Shown here piece by piece: positions 32,700 to 44,282 of a stretch of 64,000 nt of DNA. Under the pieces are notes generated by a model that saw only the letters and a list, made by a program, of their open reading frames with translations, searched no databases and was not told the DNA's origin. The translations under genes were made by a program, and so were the position numbers. The DNA comes from Paraspadella gotoi (lineage: Eukaryota; Chaetognatha): contig CM119265.1 of NCBI GenBank assembly GCA_051294375.1, positions 15,846,564 through 15,910,563 of the forward strand, written 5' to 3'. The number at the start of each line of letters is the position of its first letter. Position 1 is the stretch's first letter.

Positions 32700-34500
32700 C
32701 GGCGGCCTGGGAGGCGGAACGATGCGATAAATCCTATAGGCCAATTTCCAAAGTTCGGCACGCCTGGGGGAAGCGCGCCGGAACGTCCACAAAATGTCAT
32801 ATCTCCCGCCGAGGCATCTCTAATATTATTTTCAATGAGTTCGCGGACGCGTGCCTCTTTTCGCCGATCGCGCGGTCGGCCTTATTTTGTACTTGAAAAT
32901 GTAATTTTAGGCAGCCATTCGAATGAAAATGTGTGATTTTTCTGAGAGAGCCGCATCAACTTTCCTGGCCAAAACAGTCAATGGACTGCGCAGGCGCAAG
33001 TTTTTGTGTCAGGCCACGAAACCAAGTTCATCGCCCGACGAAGACATATTCGTTTGTTTGTTTTAAAATTTGTTAGTGATTTTACAGTCGTCGTAGAGAG
33101 AGAGGAGCAATAGCAATCCGTAACGAATTCGGAAATCTGTAACCGCGTCCGGTTCTTGGTGTTCCTTTGTTTGTAATGTCCTGCATGAAAATAGTATAAA
33201 TTCTTATTGCCACATAATTTTTCCATTTCTTTCGGTACCCACTTTCCCCTCCGCCCCAAAGGATAGGAAAAATTCTGCTTCAAACTTCGTTTATATTGAT
33301 TCGACCCCAAATTCCAATTGCTTTTGTACAACCCTCGGTGCTTACTATTTTTGCTTACCCATAATTACATTGGTTCGTTGTCAACCGTGCAAAATAAAAC
33401 GAAAAAATTCAGCTCCGAAAAATTAATTTAAATAGGAACCGGAGCAAAAATACAAATAATTAACCCCAAAACGGTCGAAATTGTTAAACCATAGATCCTC
33501 ATTATCCTAATTATTTTTTTTTATGTCCAGTAAAAATCCCGAAAACTTTAGCTTATCCATTAAAAATTTCGTTGAATCGCTTGACCATTGACACCGTCAA
33601 GAAATATAATCTTTTACAAGTCGGAGACGTTATCTCGCTGCTAGGAATTAAAGGAAAAAAATAAACTCCGAAAATACGTTTGTTCCGCGGATGACTGGAC
33701 GTTCGATTGCAGACGTGTAGAAATAAAAATAATTCGTGTCTTACCCAGTTACTCGTATCAACTATCTGTAAAAAGAAAGTCGTGATCTATTTATGTCTAG
33801 GTTAATGTTTGGTTTTCGGAGTAAGAAATATCCCCAAAATTCATCGTTATTCTACAATAAATCATGTCGCTATGTCAGAGAGGGCCAAAACAAAAAAATA
33901 TACTAAACGTTTTAAGAAAAAATTTTCTTTCAGCTTACCAATGCATTTCGTTTCATTGCGGGAAAAAGAAAAAAATTCTTATATTACCCCCTTATCAACT
34001 CGCCGACAAAAACCAAATTAATCCGTACGGCACAGATTAATCTTTCGATGCCTGTCCCGCTTAAGCGAACAACGCTGTCCACCATGTTGGTAAACGTGGT
34101 CTGTGGCCCTCAAAAGATGACGGATAGAGAGCTGAACTATGCATAGTCTGTCTAATTAGTTTTTGAAGTTACCTGAAATAATTGTAGATTGCCAAGTTGT
34201 AAAACTGTAATTTAAACCATGGATAAAATATTGCGTCTTAATCCCTTGAAATCTATAAAAATGAATTGTACTAAAATCTCTGGCCCTCCCTCTCGCTCCT
34301 CTTCCTTTGTTTATTCTATTTAGACAAATGTTTTACAAAATAGGCGCTGAGTTCCTGGGATTCTAGTAAATATTAAACTTTTGGGAACTGAGGAAAATTT
34401 AGAGAAGACAAAATATTGAACGAAACAAAAGGTTTAATTATCTACAATTGGAGGGCTAATTAATAATATTTACTAACCACTTTCTTTCTTCTTCTTTCTT
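32700..34500. other. no gene seen
   Basis: AT-rich DNA with a GC-richer start (32,700-32,900). No recognisable coding exon or RNA gene. Confidence 0.5.
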
Positions 34501-34536
34501 TCTTTCTTTCCTCCTTTCTCTCTCTCTCTCTCCTCC

Positions 34537-34561
34537 NNNNNNNNNNNNNNNNNNNNNNNNN
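34537..34561. other. assembly gap, exactly 25 N
   Basis: Marks the left edge of the suspect region, inside a CT-rich stretch. Confidence 0.98.
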
Positions 34562-35968
34562 ACATCCCCTTGTGTCGTCTCATTCTGAATATCTCTGCTT
34601 CGTCCTCTCTCGTCTCGCTCTTCTCTCTTCATCTTTCGTATCCTTTTTTCTTTCTTTCTTTCTTGATTTTCTTTTCTTCTTTCTTTCTTCTTTCTTTCTT
34701 TTCTTTCTCTCGTCTCTTCGTATTCTTTCTTCTCTCTGTTCTCTCTCTCTCATCCTTCGCTCTTCCTCTCTCTCTCTCTCATCCTCTCTCTTCCTCTCTC
34801 TTCCCTCGCTCTCTCTCTCTCTCTCTGAGCATTGATTGCGATCACCTTGGACGAATGGTTCGGACTTAAACTCGCTCGAGTTTGACCAGAGATGCTGTGT
34901 CCGGGGTGATAGGAGCCGATAGGAAAGAGTGAAGATGAAGAAGAGAGACTGGGAAGATGATAGTAAATGGAAAGAAAAAAATTAGTGCCTAAATTTTTTT
35001 AGAAAAAAGTAAAGAACGTTTGAATAAATTTTGCAACACAATTGATCATTGATAGTCAACCTGTATTCGTCTCAAATTCGAATTCCTTTTTAATTTACAA
35101 ACTCAACAAAAAAGAACGAGGATTTACACATAGAATATAAAGGTAGCCATCCGTTACAAAGGGAAGAGGAGATCGTTACAAAGAATTACGATAAAAATAA
35201 AGAGAGATCAGTATATTTAAAGAGGAGAGCATAACCGAAAATAAACCAAAACAAAGAGTTCGATACCTGTAATGAGAGATACGAGAACGCGACGAAGAGC
35301 GCGAGAGAGAGTTGTTAAAATAAAAGAGACGCGAGTGGCGCTGGGGCAGTTCAGTGAGAATGCATATTTCCGTATTATATCCCTTTTCTCCACCGCGGAG
35401 AATGGTTGGATCCTTGTAAGCAGGAGGATTCTGCGCGATTCGACCAAGACGAGGACCGAAACTCTTCGAGTCGAACGGTTCCAGTTCATTGGCAGATGGC
35501 GCCCCCCGGATGGCATACGCCCCGTACGACGAGTCTCCGTCCCGCTTCCGGCAGCTCCCCGGGATTTCGAGGGAGTCGAAATGTGAGTCGCATTATACGG
35601 TCCTGAGATTGTGGCCGGCGAATGGCTTTTGAAAATAGTTTATTTGGTATGTGATTGACTTGTAAATAGGTTTCGCCCAGCGCTGACTTGCCTACTGTAG
35701 TCCTTCAATAGTATTAGACCAAACGATTCATCTCACCATCTCCGATGTCAAAATGTCCTCCGTTCCAATGCCTACCTCGGGTTCGTCGGTTCGCTCTCGC
35801 GTCGTCGTCGCTCATTTGACGGTCAAATACAATTCGTATAAATTCGTCTATTTCGCTAAAAGCCTCTTTATGACTCAACCAACCATTTCCAATTTAGAAA
35901 CTTTAATACGAATTCACTCTCTTGCGACCACCCACATTTTAAAAACATCTAATTAACATGCCTAATTG
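34562..35968 (+). repeat. start of the repeated unit, single-arm part
   Basis: Begins CT-rich, then the marker GAGCATTGATTGCG at about 34,827. Noisy forward copies of about 34,829-35,790 recur at 43,319-44,257 and from about 54,275. An exon-like GC-rich piece (about 35,401-35,582, donor AAAT|GTGAGT) is open in more than one frame; the copies differ by indels, so the frame is unresolved. Confidence 0.75.
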
Positions 35969-36755
35969 CTGCGTAAAATCCCTCTTTCTCTTCCCGCTCA
36001 CTTTTGAATTAAATCCGAACCGACTTTGAAAAAAAAAACAAAAGAAAAGCACAAACAAAACGTTTCTCTCTCGAGTTTCCTTTCTCTCCGTCCTTGTGAG
36101 TAAACCGCTTCATTGCTCCTCCCCTCGGGCCCCCTGCCGACTCTCCTCCCTCCCCTCTCTAGGTACACGTTCCATCAAAATCAGTGCCCCCCGGTCACGC
36201 GCGAAGATCGAGGCCGGCGACGCGTGCTGTTAAATCGGGTGCCTACTCGGGCGCGCGGAGCGTTGTTTGTCTCCCCGCTTTTCCCGGTAGCCGTTCTACG
36301 GTCCTCCGCTTTCTGCACTCCCGCTATTATTTTCGCCTCCATTTGTTATGTTTCGTGTTTCCGAGCATGCTTCAATCATCGCCGCTGCTTCTTTTTAATG
36401 CTTTCGTTTTGCTGTTTTTGTCCCCGATCTGAGCCCCAGTCAGAAAGAGGAGCAAGATGAGAGAGAGATAGAGAGAGGGAGAGAGAGAGAGGAGAGAGAG
36501 AGAGATGAGAGAGAAGAGAGAGCCCGACTCATAACTGGTCGTTAAAGCGTCTCATCATAATTAATACGCAAACGATTCATGAATAAATCGAGAGGAAAAC
36601 GGGAGAAAGTAAATCAAAGGCTTCTATTTCATTTTGTTTGACGTTGCAGTCCGTACCTCACCTTTTCGTTTTCAAACTCCGTTCGGGTCCTAGAATTTAC
36701 TTACTTTTTTTGACCAGTAATTTGTACCGGAATACTTTTTCTTATTTGTTTTCAG

Positions 36756-36953
36756 TTTCAGATCTTCGCCAATTTGGAGATTTTGTTAAAAAAAGATGCT
36801 GCCTTGCACCATGGGGAATATGATATCTCCAATTTACTCATTCAAATTAAAAGAAACTTTATTAACGCCCCGCGATTCGATCCTTGGCAAAGAGGTGTTG
36901 TTAATCGAACCTGCCTCATAATATCCCTTTTCAAAAGTTTGAAACCCCAACAG
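36756..36953 (+). CDS. unrecognised exon-like block in left arm
   Basis: Acceptor TTTTCAG and donor CAACAG|GTAATT flank 66 open codons (FQIFANLEILLKKDAALHHG, then EYDISNLLIQIKRNF, ending LFKSLKPQQ). Helical, soluble, no family recognised. The same block lies on the minus strand of the right arm at 50,625-50,822. The noisy copies near 53.0 and 56.3 kb keep the ends but differ inside, so the exact sequence is doubtful. Upstream GC-rich pieces at about 35.4-35.58 and 36.16-36.25 kb on the same strand may be preceding exons. Confidence 0.4.
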
Positions 36954-38882
36954 GTAATTCCTTTTATCTCATCTTCTCTACCGTACTTTCTTTTTTCCAC
37001 CTGTTTTCACACCACCCCTATCCCCTCAACTTCCCCCGGCCGGGAAAAAATCTAACTATTTCGGTGATGGAAAAAAAACAAAGGAGGTGGTTTTGGTCGA
37101 GCGAAAAGCGAAACCGTTTTAAACCTTAAAAAAAAGAACAGAGAGAAAAGGGGAGATTTGAAGGACGACATCTGTTGAGGATGGGACAATCGAAATTAGC
37201 GAATGATGGTGGATAGATGGCTGGGGCGGAAAGTGTAACAGAAAAAAAAAAAAACAAGATGAATCGCCAAGATGAGAATTTAGAAGAAAATTAGCAAGAT
37301 TAAAAGTTAAAAAAAGAAGTAAAGATCGGAAATGGCGTGATTCTAACTGAGCTGGCTTAATGTCTGCGCATCAGCCAGAGTGAGTCAGCGTATGAAAAGT
37401 GAGCCAGAAGAGACGACTACGGCGCCCGGTCAATAAACGCCTGGAGATGACGACGAGACGAGTCTCGGTAAGACGGTCGCATAAGGCAGTAAGACCGACC
37501 GGATCTATCGAAGCCCTGGACTTGAAAATGTCTTGTTGAAGGTCCATGTTGTAAAGTAGATTCGTCTTGTTAGTCCTGGGCAAAGAATAACCAAAACATT
37601 TAGTACACAACCTCAGCAAAGGTATATATAAATTTAAAGTGTTCTTTCTTACTTGTTTTCTGAAGCCAATAATAAACCAAAAAGAGATGCTTCTCTTCAT
37701 AGAAAAAGTCACAAGACCCCGATCACAAAAAAATGAGATTCCGAGATATCTGAAAAAGAGTTTCTAATGCTCTGAACAAGAACTTGTGGTGGTCAAAAAC
37801 CAGTTGACAACTTTGCAGATCTGCGAAGATGCACTCTGGCCAGAATTCGAAAGGATCTAATCGAAATCCATTCGAAATCACGGGCACCAATAGAACGTGT
37901 ACACTGCCCTTCGGAATTGCTGTATTAAGGTATAAACAAAAAGAGAGAGCCTAAGATGTCGTGTCGACTCGCTAAGAAATGGAAGCAGTTCTTCGAGAGT
38001 GTCAGTCAACGTAAAGAGCAAGAGCAAGGCGAGGAAGAGATACGGCTAAAGAAGCTGCGAATTCCTCGATATTTAAAGAGAGTTATTCGTAAACAAAATG
38101 GCTAAAAACGTGTCAAGGTATTTATTTATTTCTACGAAAATAAAGTCAGAGATATAATAGACTTTAGAGGCTATAGAGGGCGACATCGGATATGAACACG
38201 AAGCATTTTGAAAAGGAATAACAAAGAAACTGGCTTCAGTAATTAAATCATATCCAAATTAAATGAGGTGAAAAAAAAGAAGGCAAATGGCCTGGTGAAA
38301 AAAATAGTCAAAAAGGCGAACAAGGACTTGACAAATAGGAAAATGGCAAAATGAACAATGCAGCAGGTGCGTCTCGTTTTTTCTCCTTTTTTAACTCGGA
38401 GATACATGAATCGAAATCGTATAAGCCCAGAAAACCCGACGCTGACGGTTGATTCCTCGTGGTTGGATTCGAAGAAAAAAAAAAAACAGGTATATCCAAA
38501 AGGAGGGTGGTAGTTGGAAAGAAGGGGCTTTTGCGGTCCGTCGCGTGTTAGTGTGTTGGTTATTGTGTTGTCGTTGTTGTTGTGATAGGATGATAAGAAA
38601 GCTGACGTCACTCTGAGAAGTCAGAAGAGAAGGGAAATAGAAATAGAGGGCTGGGGATTGGTTTCAAGGCGGGATCTAAATGACAGACGAGAGAAGTCGA
38701 GATACTTAGGTTCACCGGACCGCCGACGGATTATTGTGAAGAGGATTGACGAGAGAGAGAGGAAGAATAGAGCAGAGAGACAGAAAGAGAGGAAGAGATC
38801 GAGGAGAGGGGAGAGTGAGAGAGAGAGAAGAGCCAAGAGAGAGTAGAGAGAGAGAGGAGAAGGAGAGGAGAGAGAGGAGAAG

Positions 38883-39000
38883 AGCGAGAGCGTAGCGATT
38901 GTGTTCACCAGCGATTTCACGCCGCTCAAGAAGTTCTACAACGAGCAAGAGCCGCGCCCCGTCGTAGTGAAAAGAGTGGGGATAAAGTTACGGAAGGATG
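38883..39000 (+). other. unrecognised coding-like block in left arm
   Basis: Plus frame reads SESVAIVFTSDFTPLKKFYN then EQEPRPVVVKRVG; the opposite strand is also open (VVELLERREIAGEHNRYALA). Conserved in the noisy copy at 58,505-58,596, so the DNA is real, but strand and function are undecided. Confidence 0.25.
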
Positions 39001-39989
39001 ATAGGAGACGGGAGGCGGGGGGGGGGTGCTTTCGAGAAATAACGCCAAGAGACAAAAGAAAAAGAAAAGCCTTTGGAAACAATTATGCAAAGCGAGAAAA
39101 GAGAAAGTCACTCCGGTCGCGCCAAAACGCCCCCCCCCGCCCCCGCCCGCAAACAGGACCCCGCGCCTCCGCGATTACGACGAGAGATGGGTTTCGAGGC
39201 GACAATTTCTTACCGACGACAAAACTGAGCAGAGATACGTTTGAAACTGTATATGTGAGATTACGACTTATAGTTCGGAGCCGTGGAAATATATTTAAAC
39301 CTTTTTCTGAGCCGACGCGATGCCGGCGACCCATGTCCCGGAAAGAACCAACCGAGACGAAGACAATTTAAAAGAATAAATTAAAAAAAAAAGAAAAAAA
39401 AAACTTTATAGTTAACCCAGGATGTTACTATATGTTAACTAAAACGATGAAGCCTCAATTGATTTTTTGGATGAAAAAGGGAGAGCCAAAGCAGCCGAAA
39501 AGTAATCGAGATGACCCCGACGGCCACGAATGAAGACGAAGACAGTGATTGTTTTTTGTTGCGTTGTTTTGTTCTTGTTTATTTTTGTTTGCTTATTTTT
39601 TTGTTGTTTTTGTATGTTTTGTTTGTTTTGTGTTGTCAAAGGGAACGATCAAGAAACACTTTTCATGCTTATTGCATAATAATGTCATGCGGGACGATTA
39701 ATAGAGACATGGAGAAAAAGTTCGAATATCAAAGAAAAAGTTGTAGTTAAAGAAAAGCAACGATGAATAATGTGGCTCTACTAAGTTTAAGTTATTAAAA
39801 GAATTCGACGCGACAGCACGACCTGAACGACAGAATTCTCTGCATTTCTTCTCTTTCATCCGCTTTTGCATAAAGGCGATGAAAAAGGAAAATCGAAACT
39901 TTCTCTATGGAGATTCTTGAATTTTGGATGCGAAGGGAAAGGACGTCGTTGTCGATAGCGGTTCATCATTCTCTATCGGATCACTCAAT

Positions 39990-40024
39990 CATCATCATCA
40001 CTCAATCATCATCATCATCATCAT
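39990..40024. repeat. (ATC)n microsatellite
   Basis: Imperfect CAT/ATC trinucleotides; mirrored at 47,564-47,598 and expanded to an uninterrupted run at 59,270-59,303. Confidence 0.85.
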
Positions 40025-40239
40025 ATGCGGGTGTCAAAAAATCTTGAACACGATTTCAAGAAGAGAAGTAAGTGGAAATAAAATAAATACGACAAATAGA
40101 AAAAAAAAAAAATGAACGGAAAGAGATCTTGAAAATTGAGAACCTGGGCAAAGTCGTAGATTTCCTTTTAACGAGACCATAAAAAGAAATCCCTCTAAAT
40201 CGGATCAAAGGAGAGCGAAATGAAAATCTAGAAAACTGA

Positions 40240-40298
40240 GGAGAGAGAGAGAGTGAAAGAGAGAGAGAGACGAGAGAGAGGAGAGAGACGGAGAGCGC

Positions 40299-40346
<48 letters not shown>

Positions 40347-40350
40347 GAAG
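40240..40350. repeat. (GA)n-rich tract
   Basis: GA dinucleotides with interruptions; appears as CT-rich sequence at 47,238-47,348 in the right arm. Confidence 0.9.
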
Positions 40351-43305
40351 ATTAAGAACAAAAGAAAAGAACCAAGTGAGAAAAAAGGAGAGAGCAAAGG
40401 AGGAGAAGGAATGAAAACAAAAGAAAAAGCCAAGAAATAAAAACAAGGAAAAAAAAAAGAAGATATAACAAAAAAGGAAAAAAAAGAATACAATGAGAAA
40501 GAGAAAAAAAAAGGGAGGAGAGAAAAGGAAGGGAAACTGAAAAAGAGAGAAGAAAAAGAAGAATAGAGGAGAAAGAAAAATAAGAGAGAGAGAGAAGAGA
40601 GAGATTATAAGTTTAGTTGTGATAAATATTCCAATCACGTCAACGGACGTAAACGGAACGAAAGAGGAAGAAAAGTACGCAATCGACGCCAATCCCTCCA
40701 TCCATCCTCCTCTCTCCTCCACAACCATCTCCCACTCCTACGATCTGTATTTTTCCTCTTTATCCAGCCCATTTCTTCTTCTTCTATCTTTCTTCTTCTT
40801 CTTCTTTCTTCTTCTTGCTTCTTCATTCTTTCATCTTGTTCATTCCTTCTCTTCTTCTTCTTACTTCTTGCTTTCACCTCATTATCCTCCTCTCCACTTC
40901 CTCTTCCTCTTCCATCTTCTTCCAACTGTCCCGTTTTCCTTTCCTAGTTTATTTTTTCCTCCTCGGCAAAGTCAGAGTGACGCCTCTTCCTCTTTTTCTC
41001 CTCCCCTTTTGCTCTCTCCAATTCGCCCCCCACGCCCACGTCGCCCCCCTTCGCCTCAATTTGTTCGTTTGTTTTTTCTTCTTCTCTTCTTCTTCATCTC
41101 TGTCTTTTTCTTCCCATTCATCTCCCATATGCGAAATCTTTCGCCTCTGACCTTCTTTTTCAAGACGAGGACGGATTTAATAAAGTAATTTAGATCCCTT
41201 TGTTTCTCCCCTGGTCACGTACGTCCGTCGCCTCTATTCTCGCAAACTATATTTAAAATATCTCTATCTTTCTTTACTATATTAGTATAATATTATACTT
41301 CCCATTTAAGGAACCAAATACGCCTGGGAGTGATAAACTAGACTGTGATAGAGTCTACCACCATACCAGGAGACCCTACCGAAACCGACCCCCAAAAAAA
41401 TTTCACTAGATTGTATAACAACTTATCGAATAAAAAATGTTATAATCTGATACGCAATACACATCAACACAATTGTTAGTTTTTATAGACGTCATTCCAG
41501 CGGCTAATTATTAACGTCAAAACCCACAGCAACCGGAGCCAAAGTTTAAGTTTGGAGAGTTTACAAGAGCTAGATGGCTATGCGCATACTCAAGATTTAG
41601 CCATCGGTCACGACCCAAGTTGTCAACGCTTATATACAATATAACCTTACTTGCTACTAAGTCATACACCAGACCAACCATAACCACTCGACTCCATCAG
41701 ACTATCCAAACAGTTTTTTTTCTATTCCCAAATACTTTTCTCATTTCCTCCCTTTTTCTCCCTTCTCTCTCGCCTTCCTCTTATTTTTTTGTTCTGACTC
41801 CTTTTTTACGTGGCCCTGCACGCCGCTTTCACGCCACTTCCGGCTGGTTCTCATAAACTAAATGATCCGTCCTTATCACATCATCTCTTTGCAATCGCTC
41901 TCCTGCGTTTCTTTCCTTTCCCATTTTTTTATTTCTAACCCTTCCCAAACCTTACAGACTCATCGCCAAATATTTACCTCCCCTCTCAACCTGTTCTTAG
42001 TTTTTTTTTGTTTTTTAATTGAGAAAACAAGACAAATTATTGAAAGATCATGACCATTTTTGCCTGCTACTAAACGTGACGGGAAATTCATATACAACAG
42101 CCAACTATGTTGCAGTATCTCGGACAAGGTTATTTAAAAATATAAAACTTTTATTTAAAATAAAAATGAGCAAAAATATATATTTTGCTTCCTAGTAAAA
42201 AGAAATACAAGTCAACTGTTAGCCGCTCCGGTTCATTCTCTGTCCCGCGGCTCGGTCCGTGACTTTCGGAATACAAATTCTCAAAATCTAATGACTGCCG
42301 CGACCGCCGTCCTAGAAATCTAAACTAATAAGAAACTAAAAAGACCAAATTTCTGATGCAGTCTACTGCATGAAACTAACACGTTATGAAAGTTTTATTA
42401 GTCATCATGATATTGTTTATGTGATCAAATGGAAATAACACTTGAAATAAAATCACTAGGGCCAACACGATTGGCATGAACCGTATTGTTATAACCTGTT
42501 ACAGATGTCTGTACGACAATACACGTGAGCAACGACGGAAGAGTTAGCAGACCCGAACAGGGTGATAGAATGAAAGGCATCAAAACTCGCAGCGAGGAAT
42601 GCAAAAGATAAATCGCCGTCCCTTTTTTCTTCATGAAAACGATCACCAATTTTCTATATAAAAAATAAACAACATTTCTTTCCTCCAGTATTCTTCTTTT
42701 TGATGACATGTTGTCGAAACAAGAAAGGAATGTCTCTTTATCCACCTTTTCCCTTTCGCTCAAAAATGCCGCTAGGAGTCCGAACACTCACTCCCTCGCC
42801 AACCCCGAATTCAGAACGATCGAAACAAGACGACAATTTTCTCGGCGACCGACAAAAAAAAAACAACAAAAAAAAAAAAACAAAAAAACACACCGCACGA
42901 TAGCGACAATATCATCTTATTTCAAGAAATTACCAACCTACCATCGACCCAAGCAGATTCCAAGCGAAGCGGAAAAAAAACGAAAAGAAAAAACAGTTCA
43001 CTCTTTTTCCTCCGAAACGAAACAAAAAAAAGACTTCGTCGGAGTCACAATACGTCACAATCTGCCTCTCCTTCCTCCCTCCTCCTCTCTCGTCTCTATT
43101 TCTCGGTCTTCCTGATCAGCTTCCGACTCCTACTTTCTTCCTTTTTTTTCCTCTCTCTTCTCCTTTCGCTCCATTTGTTCTCTTTAGCCGACGTGGCCGA
43201 GTTATCCGTGCTCACCCCATTCCCACCTCCTTTCCTCCCCTACATTTTTTGGCCCTTGTAATCCACGCACTCCGGTCGCCCGCTTCTCCTCAGTTCAAGT
43301 TCTGC

Positions 43306-44257
43306 TCTCTCTCTCTCTGAGCATTGATGCGTCGACCTTGGGACGAATGGGTTCGACTTAAACTCGCTCGAGTTTGACCAAAGATGCTCGTGTCCGGGGT
43401 GATAGGGAGCGATAGAAAGAGGAAGATAGAGAGAGAGAGACTGGAAGATAGATAGTAAATGGAAAGAAAAAAATTAAAGCGCTAAATTTTTTTAGAAAAA
43501 AGTTTAAAGAACAGTTTGAATAAATTTGCAACAACAATTGATTTATTGATAGACGAACCTGTTTCGGCTCAAATTCGAATTACATTAATTTACAAACTCA
43601 ACAAAAAAGAAACGATTTACACATAGAAAAAAAGTAGCATCGCTGTTTAAAAAGGGAAAGAGTTCGTTACAAAGACTACGATAAAAATAAAGAGAGATCA
43701 GTATATTAAAAGGGAGAGCATAACGAAAATAAACAAAATAAAAGAGTTCGATATGTAATGGTAGATACGAGAACGCGACGAAGAGAGCGAGAGAGAGTTG
43801 TTAAAATAAAAGAGAGCGCGTGGCGCTGGGACAGTTCAGTGAAATGATATTCGTATTTATCCCTTTTCTCCCCGCGGAGAATGCGTTGGATCGTTAAGCG
43901 GAGATTCTGCGCGATTCGACCAACGAGGGACGAAACTCTTCGGTCGAACGGTTCCATTCATTGGCCAGATGGCGCCGCCGATGGCATCGCCCCGTGACGA
44001 CGACGCCGTCCCTCCCGCTTCGGCACTCCCGGGGATTCGAGAGCCGAAATGAGAGTCGCATTATCACGGTCCTGAGATTGTGGCCGGCGAATGGCTTTTT
44101 GAAAATGAGTTTATTTGCGTATTTATTGACTTGTAAATAGGTTCGCCAGCGCTGACTTTCCTACTTAGTCCTAATATATTCAACCAACGTATTCATCTCA
44201 CCATCTCGATGTCAAATTGTCCTCCTTCAATGCCTACCTCGTCGTCGTCGTCGTCGT
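43306..44257 (+). repeat. spacer: noisy copy of the unit start
   Basis: From GAGCATTGATGCG at about 43,319 this follows 34,829-35,790 base by base with many one-base losses and gains, then ends in a (GTC)n run at a gap. It therefore restarts the unit immediately after the left arm ends. Confidence 0.85.
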
Positions 44258-44282
44258 NNNNNNNNNNNNNNNNNNNNNNNNN
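44258..44282. other. assembly gap, exactly 25 N
   Basis: Lies exactly at the start of the right arm of the inverted repeat. Confidence 0.98.

Larger units (their letters stand above)
35969..43305 (+). repeat. left arm of a 7.3-kb near-perfect inverted repeat
   Basis: Pairs with 44,283-51,609 in reverse complement: coordinates sum to 87,588 from 38,571 to 43,305 and to 87,578 below 38,149. Every open frame in one arm reappears residue for residue on the other strand of the other arm, except in an island (38,149-38,571 versus 49,017-49,429) where the arms differ by many small indels. It contains purine-rich tracts 38.6-40.6 kb, CT-rich 40.7-41.15 kb, and a few exon-like fragments. Confidence 0.93.

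Noticed and set aside
41330-41400. Possible snRNA with an Sm-like AATTTTTTTGG word in the arms (right-arm orientation 46,188-46,260)
   Set aside because: It does not match U1, U2, U4, U5, U11 or U12 5' ends that I know, and no stem-loop order fits.
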